Shown: positions 1 through 5,367 of the stretch, piece by piece
Position numbering within the stretch: the first letter of the stretch is position 1
Layout: the number at the start of each line of letters is the position of its first letter
From: Deinococcus sp.
GTDB lineage: Bacteria > Deinococcota > Deinococci > JACQHA01
Direction: 5' to 3'
Assembly: GCA_016199255.1 (NCBI GenBank)
Contig: JACQHA010000089.1
Span: forward strand, 1-5,424
Length of the DNA: 5,424 nt
Notes under the pieces: model-generated
What the model saw: the letters and a program-made list of their open reading frames with translations, nothing else
Databases searched by the model: none
What the model was told of the DNA's origin: nothing
Translations under genes and position numbers: made by a program

Positions 1-1716
1 CAGCAGCGCTTGAGCGGCGTAGGGGACGAGGCACGGCAAGTGCTGGAGGCGGCGGCGGTGGCCGGGAGGGAGTTCTCGCTCCGCGCCCTGCGCCGTTCCA
101 GCGGCCGGAGCGAGAGTGAGCTGGTGCGGGCCATTTCGGTGCTGCGCGGCACCGGGCTGATTGAAGCTACCCCAGAGGGCTCCTACCGCTTCAGCCATGC
201 CTTCGGCCAGGAAGTGGTGGCCAGCAGCCTGGACAGTGCCCGGCGCACGTTACTGCACCTGAGAGTGGCCAGAGCGCTGGAGGCAGAGCGGGCCCGGGCC
301 AGCTCGGCCGAGCTGGCTTACCACTACTGGCAGGGGCGGGAGCTCTGGGAGGAGGAGGACCGGGAGCGGGCCCTGGCGCATTTACTGGCCGCCGGCGACG
401 CCTATCACCTGGCCGGGCAGTTTGACGCCGCGGTGCAGTGCTACCGCCACACCCAGCAGGAAGCCGCCGCCGGGTCGCCGCAGCATGTGGAGACCCTACG
501 GCGCCTGGCCCGGACCCTGGACCACTGGGGAGAGTTCCGAGAAGCGCTGGAGGTGCTAGAGCAGGCAGAAGCGGCGCTTGACCCAGGCGACCTTCTGGCC
601 CGGGCCGGTCTCTGGGCTGCTAGAGCGCACCTGCACCCCCGGCTAGGGGAGCTGGGCCGCTCCGAGGAGCTGTGCCACCAGGCGCTCCAGCTCCTGGATC
701 AAATAGATAACGGCGAGGCTAGAGCGGAGCGGGCCAATATCTACAATACCCTGGGCTACGTGGCGTTTCTGCGCGGCGACTACCACATCGCCGCCCAGGA
801 ATACCGCCAGGCCCTGGAATTAAGAGTGGCAGTGGGCGACCAGCGGCGCATTGCTGAGTCTTACAACAACTTGGGGAATGCCTACGATGTCCAGGGAGAC
901 CCCCAGGCCGAGAGCTATTACCGCCAGGCCCTGGCGCTGCAGGAGCGCTCCGGCGACAAGCCCGGCCTGTCCCGTACCTTAAAGAACCTGGGGAACTTTT
1001 ACTGGCGGCGCCGGCGCTTCAGCGATGCCATTGCCACCTACACCCGGGCGCTGGAGCTGGACCAGTCCATGCAGAACCGCTTGGAGGCGGCAGCCGGCTA
1101 CAACAACTTGGGGGCAGTGTACTTTTTGCAGGGGGACTACGCCCGGGCCAGAGAGAACTACCAGCATTTCTTAGAAGAGGCGGAGCGGGCCGGGTCCCGG
1201 GCCGATTTAGCGCTGGCCCTGCTCAACCTGGGGGAAGTGAGCCACCGCCTGGGCGAAGACCAGGCGGCCTTAGAGCACCTGGAGCGGGCCCTGGCTATTT
1301 TGCAAGAGGTCGGCGACCGGCGCGACCTGGCCGATTGCCACCTGCACCTGGGGCGAGTGTGCCACCGGCTAGGCCGGAGCCAGGCCAAGACTCACTTAAA
1401 ATCGGCACTGGCCCTGGCTCAAGAGCTCAACGTGCCGGCGGTGAGCGTACCTGCCCTGGACTTACTAGTAGCACTGGCCCTGGAAGCCGGGGACCGGCTG
1501 GAGGCCAAGGCCTGGGCGGAGCGCTGCCAGGAGCTAGCCGAAACCAGCGACGATTCCATAGTGCAAGGCATATCCAGCCGCACCCAGGGCCGGTTGGCGC
1601 GCCCAGACGCAGCCCGCAAGCACTTGGAGAAAAGCATCGCCCTCTTAAAGCCGGCCCCAGGTGGCGAGGCGGAGCTAGAGGTGAGCCGGGAACAGCTGAA
1701 GAAGCTGGGGCGGTAA
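1..1716 (+). CDS. TPR-repeat regulatory protein, C-terminal part (5' end outside window)
   Basis: The frame is open from base 1, and the first recognisable residues already lie inside a domain, so the TTG at 10 is probably internal and the gene starts upstream. Numbering from that TTG, residues 5-90 (AAAVAGREF near 14, YRFSHAFGQEVV near 59, LHLRVARALE near 82) resemble the winged-helix-like segment that follows the P-loop ATPase in AAA_16/MalT-like regulators and ATPase-containing adenylate cyclases or kinases. From about 100 to 545 the protein is helical TPR repeats. The best-conserved repeats carry the 'NLG' glycine at 249, 289, 328, 368, 408 and 448, a 40-residue LGN-like or MalT-like period rather than the classic 34. 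The C-terminus is charged with no further domain. TPRs usually bind partner proteins or ligands; the output domain is not visible, so the regulatory target is unknown. No signal peptide or membrane segment is seen in this part. The TPR assignment is secure; the ATPase context is inferred. Confidence 0.9.
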   Translation, partial: QQRLSGVGDEARQVLEAAAVAGREFSLRALRRSSGRSESELVRAISVLRGTGLIEATPEGSYRFSHAFGQEVVASSLDSARRTLLHLRVARALEAERARASSAELAYHYWQGRELWEEEDRERALAHLLAAGDAYHLAGQFDAAVQCYRHTQQEAAAGSPQHVETLRRLARTLDHWGEFREALEVLEQAEAALDPGDLLARAGLWAARAHLHPRLGELGRSEELCHQALQLLDQIDNGEARAERANIYNTLGYVAFLRGDYHIAAQEYRQALELRVAVGDQRRIAESYNNLGNAYDVQGDPQAESYYRQALALQERSGDKPGLSRTLKNLGNFYWRRRRFSDAIATYTRALELDQSMQNRLEAAAGYNNLGAVYFLQGDYARARENYQHFLEEAERAGSRADLALALLNLGEVSHRLGEDQAALEHLERALAILQEVGDRRDLADCHLHLGRVCHRLGRSQAKTHLKSALALAQELNVPAVSVPALDLLVALALEAGDRLEAKAWAERCQELAETSDDSIVQGISSRTQGRLARPDAARKHLEKSIALLKPAPGGEAELEVSREQLKKLGR

Positions 1717-1730
1717 GGCCCGGCCAGCTT
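1702..1730 (+). terminator. Candidate terminator hairpin spanning the TPR gene stop codon
   Basis: AAGCTGG (1702-1708) pairs perfectly with CCAGCTT (1724-1730), and inner GG (1709-1710) can pair with CC (1720-1721) across a two-base bulge. The loop contains the TAA stop. The following bases, TTTCATGACGTTTTC, are T-rich but not a clean T-run, so this is a weak intrinsic terminator at best. Placement right at the gene end supports the call. Confidence 0.35.
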
Positions 1731-1745
1731 TCATGACGTTTTCAT
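1728..1745 (+). promoter_or_regulatory. Direct repeat TTTCAT spaced 11 bp, Pho-box-like
   Basis: CTTTCAT (1728-1734), a 4-base spacer GACG, then TTTTCAT (1739-1745) give two seven-base units one helical turn apart. This is the geometry of OmpR/PhoB-family response-regulator sites, whose Pho-box unit is CTGTCAT with a 4-base spacer; 11 of 14 bases agree with that consensus. It lies in the only sizeable gap upstream of the small ORF and the protease. It overlaps the right arm of the hairpin at the end of the preceding gene, and one such site can arise by chance. Confidence 0.25.
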
Positions 1746-1783
1746 ACCCCCTGCTCTAAGGTAACCTCGGGATCGGGAGGAGC

Positions 1784-1789
1784 TATACT
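1784..1789 (+). promoter_or_regulatory. Candidate -10 element TATACT
   Basis: TATACT differs from the sigma-70 TATAAT consensus at one position and stands out in GC-rich sequence. At a 17-bp spacing the -35 hexamer would be GTAACC (1761-1766), which is poor, so the promoter would need an activator or be weak. The expected start near 1796 would lie inside the left arm of the inverted repeat at 1789-1825 and upstream of the small ORF and the protease gene. Confidence 0.35.
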
Positions 1790-1825
1790 CCGGCGGCCTG
1801 CGCCCTGCCCGACCAGGCCGCCGGA
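1789..1825. repeat. Perfect 12-bp inverted repeat (operator or hairpin)
   Basis: TCCGGCGGCCTG (1789-1800) and CAGGCCGCCGGA (1814-1825) are exact reverse complements around a 13-base loop. The stem is very GC-rich. It is followed by AACCATTCCC, with no T-tract, so a standard intrinsic terminator is unlikely. It abuts the TATACT element, which suits either a repressor operator covering the start site or a stable hairpin at the 5' end of the downstream mRNA. It could also be a Rho-independent terminator without a U-tract for the upstream gene. Confidence 0.5.
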
Positions 1826-1838
1826 ACCATTCCCGCCC

Positions 1839-1844
1839 AGGAGG
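1839..1844 (+). promoter_or_regulatory. Consensus Shine-Dalgarno AGGAGG for the small ORF
   Basis: An exact AGGAGG sits five bases before the ATG at 1850. It is a stronger match than the site before khtT and at least as good as the AAGGAG before the protease. This is the main reason to take the short ORF seriously. Confidence 0.5.
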
Positions 1845-1849
1845 CGCTT

Positions 1850-2023
1850 ATGCGGTACAGTCAAGGCCGGTTCTGTTTGAGTTACATGTTAGACATCTGC
1901 TCCAGCGTGTTAGGCCCCTCCAGTGTGCGCGTCTGTCTGGCCAGCAGCCAAGTGGCAGCCCATGGCCCAGAAGCCGAGGAGCCCCCGTCCTCTGGCTCCC
2001 AGGAGAAGTGCCGTATAGAATAG
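1850..2023 (+). CDS. Possible small protein, 57 aa, four cysteines
   Basis: I do not recognise this product. The ORF runs from ATG 1850 to TAG 2021-2023. It begins MRYSQGRFC and has cysteines at 9, 17, 29 and 54, a mildly hydrophobic first half (about 8-36) and a Pro/Ser/Glu-rich, probably disordered tail from about 39. There is no clear signal peptide or membrane helix. By hand count about 40 of 57 third positions are G or C (roughly 70 percent) against about 54 percent at the first and second positions, the ordering expected of a real frame in a GC-rich genome, though the sample is small. It lies 32 bases before the protease ATG, so the two could share a transcript. The alternative is that 1790-2055 is an untranslated leader and the ORF is chance. 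Confidence 0.4.
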   Translation: MRYSQGRFCLSYMLDICSSVLGPSSVRVCLASSQVAAHGPEAEEPPSSGSQEKCRIE

Positions 2024-2044
2024 GGCTCGCCTTGGCCTGAGGGG

Positions 2045-2050
2045 AAGGAG
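2045..2050 (+). promoter_or_regulatory. Shine-Dalgarno AAGGAG that sets the protease start
   Basis: AAGGAG lies five bases before ATG 2056. The in-frame GTG at 2050 overlaps this site and so cannot be served by it, which makes the ATG the better start and trims two residues from the longest ORF. Confidence 0.7.
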
Positions 2051-2055
2051 TGGGT

Positions 2056-3594
2056 ATGCGTCGAGCAATCCTCGTGGCTGCACTGCTGGCGCTGACAGCA
2101 GTGAGCTGTCCACCCCTGCCTGGGGTGCTCCAGGTGACGCCAGTGAGCCTGGTATTCCTGAGCTCTCCCCTTCCTTTTAACCTCAAGGCGCTCTTCAGCG
2201 AGCCGGGACAGCCGCCACTGGACATTAGTGGCCAAGCCACCTGGAGTTCTGACAACCTGGCAGTGGCAGTGGTGGACGACGATGGCACTGTTATTGTGGG
2301 CAGCGATATAGGCGTGGCGCACATCACCGCCCGCTTCCAGAACCTGGAGGCCAGCGCCACCGTGAGCCGGCTAGATGCGACGGCCACCGGGGAGTTCATC
2401 CCAGGCCAGATCGTAGCCCAGTTCACGCCTGGTACGAGCGCCAGCGCCATCAGCGCCCTGGCCGAGGAAAACGGCCTGGCACTCCTGAACCTGCTTCCCC
2501 TAGGCGGCAGTGGCTTCTGCTCCAGCTTGCTGGCTGTACTCGAGGACCAGCAGAACCAGGGACTGGAGCAGTTGATCATCGCCTTGGGCGGCGACCCAGA
2601 CGCCGAAGGGCTCTTAAGAGTAGACCCCAAGGTGCGCTATGGCACCGCTGGATTTGTGAGCGACCCGGGTGAGTCCAGCCCCGAGCCAGCGCTGGTGGGC
2701 ATGGGCAATCTGGTGACTCAGGGCATCACTGGCCAGGGCCAGCGCATTGCTGTAGTGGACACTGGCTTTGACCTATCGCACCCTGACCTCTCAGGCAGTG
2801 CCGTGGGCGGGAGTGCCATCAACTTCAGCGATGAGGGGAGCCAAAACGACATCACCGATTTGTTCACTATGAGCGAGGAGGTTATCGGCCATGGCACCGG
2901 GGTGGCGGCGCTGGCGCTTGCCCGGAGGAACGAGACCGGTGTGGTAGGCATCGCCCCTGGGGCCAGCCTGATCCCCATCAAGGCCTGCAACGCTGATGGC
3001 GAATGCACCACCCCCGCCGTGGCCGCCAGTATCTGCCATGCCCTGAACCAGGGGGCAGAGGTGATCAACCTGAGCCTGGGTGGCAAGCAGCCCAGCGTTT
3101 TAGTACAGGAGGCCATCCAGGAGGCGCTGGAGCGCGGGGTAGTGGTGGTGGCAGCAGCGGGCAACGAGGGGGACCTAGGGTCTTCCCCTCACTTCCCAGC
3201 GGCCTTTGACCTGCCTGGCTTAATTGCCGTGGGCGCCACTGAAAACAGCGGCTGGTTCCGGGCGTTCTTCTCCAACCGCGGCAGCTACCTGGACCTGATG
3301 GCCCCTGGCTCTACGGTGATCAGCGCCGCTCCAGACAGCCAGTACGAGTTCTTCGATGGCACCTCGTTTGCCACCCCCTTCGTCTCAGGCGCGGCGGCGC
3401 TCCTCCTTTCCCAGAACCCAGGCCTGACCCCGGCCCAGGTGGAGAGCACCCTGGAAAGCGCCGCCACCGATCTGCAATCTCCCGGCCCTGACATAGAAAC
3501 CGGCTGGGGCCGGCTTAATGTGTGCGCTGCCCTGGGTGGGGTGCTGGAATTCGCTGAAACCGTCTGCGACCTGACCCGGAGCGCGAAGCCCTAA
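2056..3594 (+). CDS. Big2-domain subtilisin-like serine protease, putative lipoprotein (S8)
   Basis: A 512-residue exported serine endopeptidase. Residues 1-18 form a short signal peptide (MRR, then a hydrophobic core) ending AVSC. C18 is the likely lipidated cysteine, though the -3 residue is Ala rather than the usual Leu, so signal peptidase II processing is probable, not certain. Residues about 25-105 look like a bacterial Ig-like Big2 domain (WSSDNLAVAVVDDDGTV at about 63-79). Residues about 112-195 (FIPGQIVAQFTPG onward) resemble a fervidolysin/I9-type propeptide. The S8 domain follows with a complete triad: D235 in AVVDTG, H279 in GHGTGVA and S437 in DGTSFATP, plus the oxyanion N370 in AAGNEGD. 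The GWGRLN near 483 is the usual end of the fold, and no C-terminal sorting domain follows. It probably acts at the cell surface on proteins, with substrate unknown. The family and active site are certain; the anchoring is inferred. Confidence 0.93.
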   Translation: MRRAILVAALLALTAVSCPPLPGVLQVTPVSLVFLSSPLPFNLKALFSEPGQPPLDISGQATWSSDNLAVAVVDDDGTVIVGSDIGVAHITARFQNLEASATVSRLDATATGEFIPGQIVAQFTPGTSASAISALAEENGLALLNLLPLGGSGFCSSLLAVLEDQQNQGLEQLIIALGGDPDAEGLLRVDPKVRYGTAGFVSDPGESSPEPALVGMGNLVTQGITGQGQRIAVVDTGFDLSHPDLSGSAVGGSAINFSDEGSQNDITDLFTMSEEVIGHGTGVAALALARRNETGVVGIAPGASLIPIKACNADGECTTPAVAASICHALNQGAEVINLSLGGKQPSVLVQEAIQEALERGVVVVAAAGNEGDLGSSPHFPAAFDLPGLIAVGATENSGWFRAFFSNRGSYLDLMAPGSTVISAAPDSQYEFFDGTSFATPFVSGAAALLLSQNPGLTPAQVESTLESAATDLQSPGPDIETGWGRLNVCAALGGVLEFAETVCDLTRSAKP

Positions 3595-3603
3595 GAAGCG
3601 TTC

Positions 3604-3612
3604 TGCTATGCT
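3604..3612 (+). promoter_or_regulatory. Candidate extended -10 (TGCTATGCT) before khtT
   Basis: TGC-TATGCT fits an extended -10 (TGnTAnnnT). The hexamer ends eight bases before ATG 3621, so transcription would start at or next to the start codon and give a nearly leaderless khtTU mRNA. No convincing -35 is visible. The ribosome site before this ATG is only GGGA (3613-3616) at four bases, which agrees with leaderless initiation but proves nothing. Confidence 0.25.
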
Positions 3613-3620
3613 GGGACGCG

Positions 3621-4109
3621 ATGAGTAACGTTACCGAGGCCACACTTCCTGGCATTGGGAAGAAGTACACCGTGCCCCTCAAAGACGGGGCGCTGGTGAT
3701 TGTGGTGGGCATCGACGGCCACCGGGAGCTCTATCACATCAAGAAGGGCGAGGACATGCCCTGCGACAGCATCACCATGACTGACCGGGTGGCCCGGCAG
3801 GTGGGGGCCATTATTGGCGGGGCCTATTTCAAGCCCCAGGTAGTAGAGGACCTGGAGCTGACCCTGGGCGAGCTGGCCTTTGAATGGTTCAAGGTAGAAG
3901 AGGGCTTTCCCTGTATTGGCAAGAGCATTGCCGAGCTCCAGGTGCGCCAGGTCACTGGCGCCTCCATCATCGCTATCTTGCGCCAGGACGGGAACCTGCC
4001 TAACCCCATGCCCAACGAGATGATTCATGCTAGCGACACCCTGGTGGTGATTGGCAGCCGGGCCCAGGTGCAGGCGTTTGACCGCCTGATGAGCGGCGAG
4101 CAGGAGTGA
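3621..4109 (+). CDS. khtT: KhtT-like regulatory subunit of K+/H+ antiporter (RCK_C/TrkA_C domain)
   Basis: A 162-residue cytoplasmic protein, close to the roughly 165 residues of Bacillus KhtT. The N-terminal domain carries the family signatures LPGIGKKY (9-16), DGHRELYHI (32-40) and ARQVGAIIGGAYFKPQ (58-73). Residues about 76-158 are an RCK_C (TrkA C-terminal) domain: EWFKVEEG (88-95), GKSIAELQVRQ (100-110), IIAILRQDG (116-124) and DTLVVIGS (139-146). In the Bacillus family this subunit binds the membrane antiporter KhtU; its RCK_C domain binds cyclic di-AMP and the N-terminal part mediates pH-sensitive control. That ligand is known for relatives and assumed here. The stop overlaps the next start (GTGA), so the two proteins are probably made together. 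There is no NAD-binding RCK_N domain, as expected for KhtT rather than TrkA. The start is the first ATG giving the full N-terminal motif. Confidence 0.93.
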   Translation: MSNVTEATLPGIGKKYTVPLKDGALVIVVGIDGHRELYHIKKGEDMPCDSITMTDRVARQVGAIIGGAYFKPQVVEDLELTLGELAFEWFKVEEGFPCIGKSIAELQVRQVTGASIIAILRQDGNLPNPMPNEMIHASDTLVVIGSRAQVQAFDRLMSGEQE

Positions 4110-5314
4110 ACGATTTACTACCGCTGGGGGTAGCGGCCCTGGGGGTGTACCTGGCGGGCAGGCTGGCGGGCACCCTGAAGCAGTCGCCAGTGGCGGCGTA
4201 CATTCTTGCCGGCATCCTCTTAGGCCCCTTCCCTCCTTTTCCCTTTCTGGCCCAGAACCAGGTGCTCAGCGGCCTGGCAGACCTGGGCATTATCTTCCTG
4301 CTGTTTTACCTGGGAGTGGAGTTCTCAGTGGGCCGGCTGCTCCAGGCCGGAAAGCCGATTCTCTGGGGCGGCACCGCCGACGTGCTGATTAACCTCCCCA
4401 TCGGCTTCCTCTTAGGCCTAGCCGCCGGCTGGGGAGTGCTGGGCGGGCTATTTGTAGCCGGTATTGTCTACGTCAGCAGCTCAGGAATTATCGTCAAAGC
4501 TATCTTGGACCTGGGGCGCAGTGCCAATCCCGAGACTGAGTTGACCCTGGGGGTTCTGATCTTTGAAGACCTGTTTATCGCCATATATCTGACAATTATG
4601 GCCAGTGTAGCTAGCCTGGGTGCCATCGAGCTATTACCGCTGCTCTGGGCGCTTCTTAAAGCCACTGCCTTCTTCGCCCTTATGGTGGCTCTGGCCCGCT
4701 ATGGCACCAAATGGGTAGCGCCGATTCTAGCCCAGCCAGACGAGCTCTTGATCCTGATCCTTTTTGGCATTGTCACCTTGGTAGGCGTGGGTGCCGAGCA
4801 GCTGGGCATCTCGGCGGCAGTGGGGGCATTTTTGGCAGGCATGGTCGTGGCCGAAACCCCAGAGGCGCCACGCAGTGCGCGTTTACTTACTCCCCTACGG
4901 GACCTGTGCGTGGCGCTCTTTTTCTTCAATGTAGGCATGGAACTTGACACCCGCACCCTGGGGGGAGTAGCACCTCTAGTGGTAGGAGCAGTGCTCCTCA
5001 CTAGCGCCACCAAAGTATTCACCGGCCTGGCAGCTGGCCGGTTTCAGCGCCTCTCCCAACGAGCCGCCCTAGCACTAGGAGTAAATCTCATTGCCCGGGG
5101 CGAGTTCTCCCTGGTGCTGGCTTCACTGGCCGCTGCCAGCCCGGCCCTGCCCCTACTAGTAGGCAGCACTATTCAGTCATTCACTGCGCTATACGTACTG
5201 GTGATGGCTATCTTGGGACCACTGCTCATGACCCTGCAGCCTCGGCTGGCCGCACCCAGGCTCAGGCGCCGCACCAGCGCCCAGACCCAGCAGCCTCCAG
5301 CTCAGAGCCCCTGA
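4106..5314 (+). CDS. khtU: KhtU-like K+/H+ antiporter, CPA2 family membrane subunit
   Basis: A 402-residue inner-membrane protein with about 12-13 hydrophobic segments and a Na_H_exchanger (CPA2) fold. Landmarks are LADLGIIFLLFYLGVEFS (57-74), VSSSGIIVKAILDLGRS (123-139), TLGVLIFEDLF (147-157, with the acidic pair E154-D155 at the expected ion-binding helix), AAVGAFLAGMVVAETP (237-252), LRDLCVALFFFNVGMELD (264-281) and ARGEFSLVLA (330-339). It probably expels K+ (and perhaps other monovalent cations) for H+, aiding pH and osmotic balance and avoiding K+ toxicity. Unlike KefB/KefC it has no C-terminal RCK_N domain; its tail after about 377 is short, Arg/Gln/Pro-rich and probably disordered, because the regulator is the separate upstream KhtT. 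The GTG start overlaps the khtT TGA, and length matches the roughly 400 residues of the family. Ion preference cannot be read from sequence. Confidence 0.92.
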   Translation: MNDLLPLGVAALGVYLAGRLAGTLKQSPVAAYILAGILLGPFPPFPFLAQNQVLSGLADLGIIFLLFYLGVEFSVGRLLQAGKPILWGGTADVLINLPIGFLLGLAAGWGVLGGLFVAGIVYVSSSGIIVKAILDLGRSANPETELTLGVLIFEDLFIAIYLTIMASVASLGAIELLPLLWALLKATAFFALMVALARYGTKWVAPILAQPDELLILILFGIVTLVGVGAEQLGISAAVGAFLAGMVVAETPEAPRSARLLTPLRDLCVALFFFNVGMELDTRTLGGVAPLVVGAVLLTSATKVFTGLAAGRFQRLSQRAALALGVNLIARGEFSLVLASLAAASPALPLLVGSTIQSFTALYVLVMAILGPLLMTLQPRLAAPRLRRRTSAQTQQPPAQSP

Positions 5315-5367
5315 GAAACATTAGAGCGACACTCTACAGCGGTTTGTGAAAAGGTTGATTATCCCTG

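Noticed and set aside
10..12. TTG as the true start of the TPR protein
   Set aside because: The frame is open to base 1, no Shine-Dalgarno can be seen, and the first residues already match the middle of a domain, so the gene is truncated by the window.
1335..1736. 133-codon + strand frame overlapping the end of the TPR gene
   Set aside because: It is rich in Gly/Pro/Arg/Ala as expected of an out-of-frame reading of GC-rich DNA and lies in the well-supported TPR coding region.
2050..2052. GTG as the start of the protease
   Set aside because: It overlaps the AAGGAG ribosome site that correctly serves ATG 2056, and the ATG gives a normal MRR signal-peptide start.
1848..2630. 260-codon open frame on the minus strand
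   Set aside because: Most of it is antisense to the protease's conserved coding sequence, and the translation is a low-complexity Ser/Pro/Arg mix with no recognisable domain; it is a GC-rich shadow frame.
3606..4028. 140-codon minus-strand frame opposite khtT
   Set aside because: It is the antisense of highly conserved khtT codons with no domain of its own.
5152..5163. Perfect 12-bp palindrome CCTACTAGTAGG inside khtU
   Set aside because: It encodes conserved-type membrane residues (Leu-Leu-Val) using CTA/GTA codons seen elsewhere in the window; a similar ACTAGT core occurs in the TPR gene. Probably chance.
5321..5335. TAGAG-CGACA-CTCTA mini-hairpin after khtU
   Set aside because: Only five base pairs and no T-run; too weak to call a terminator.
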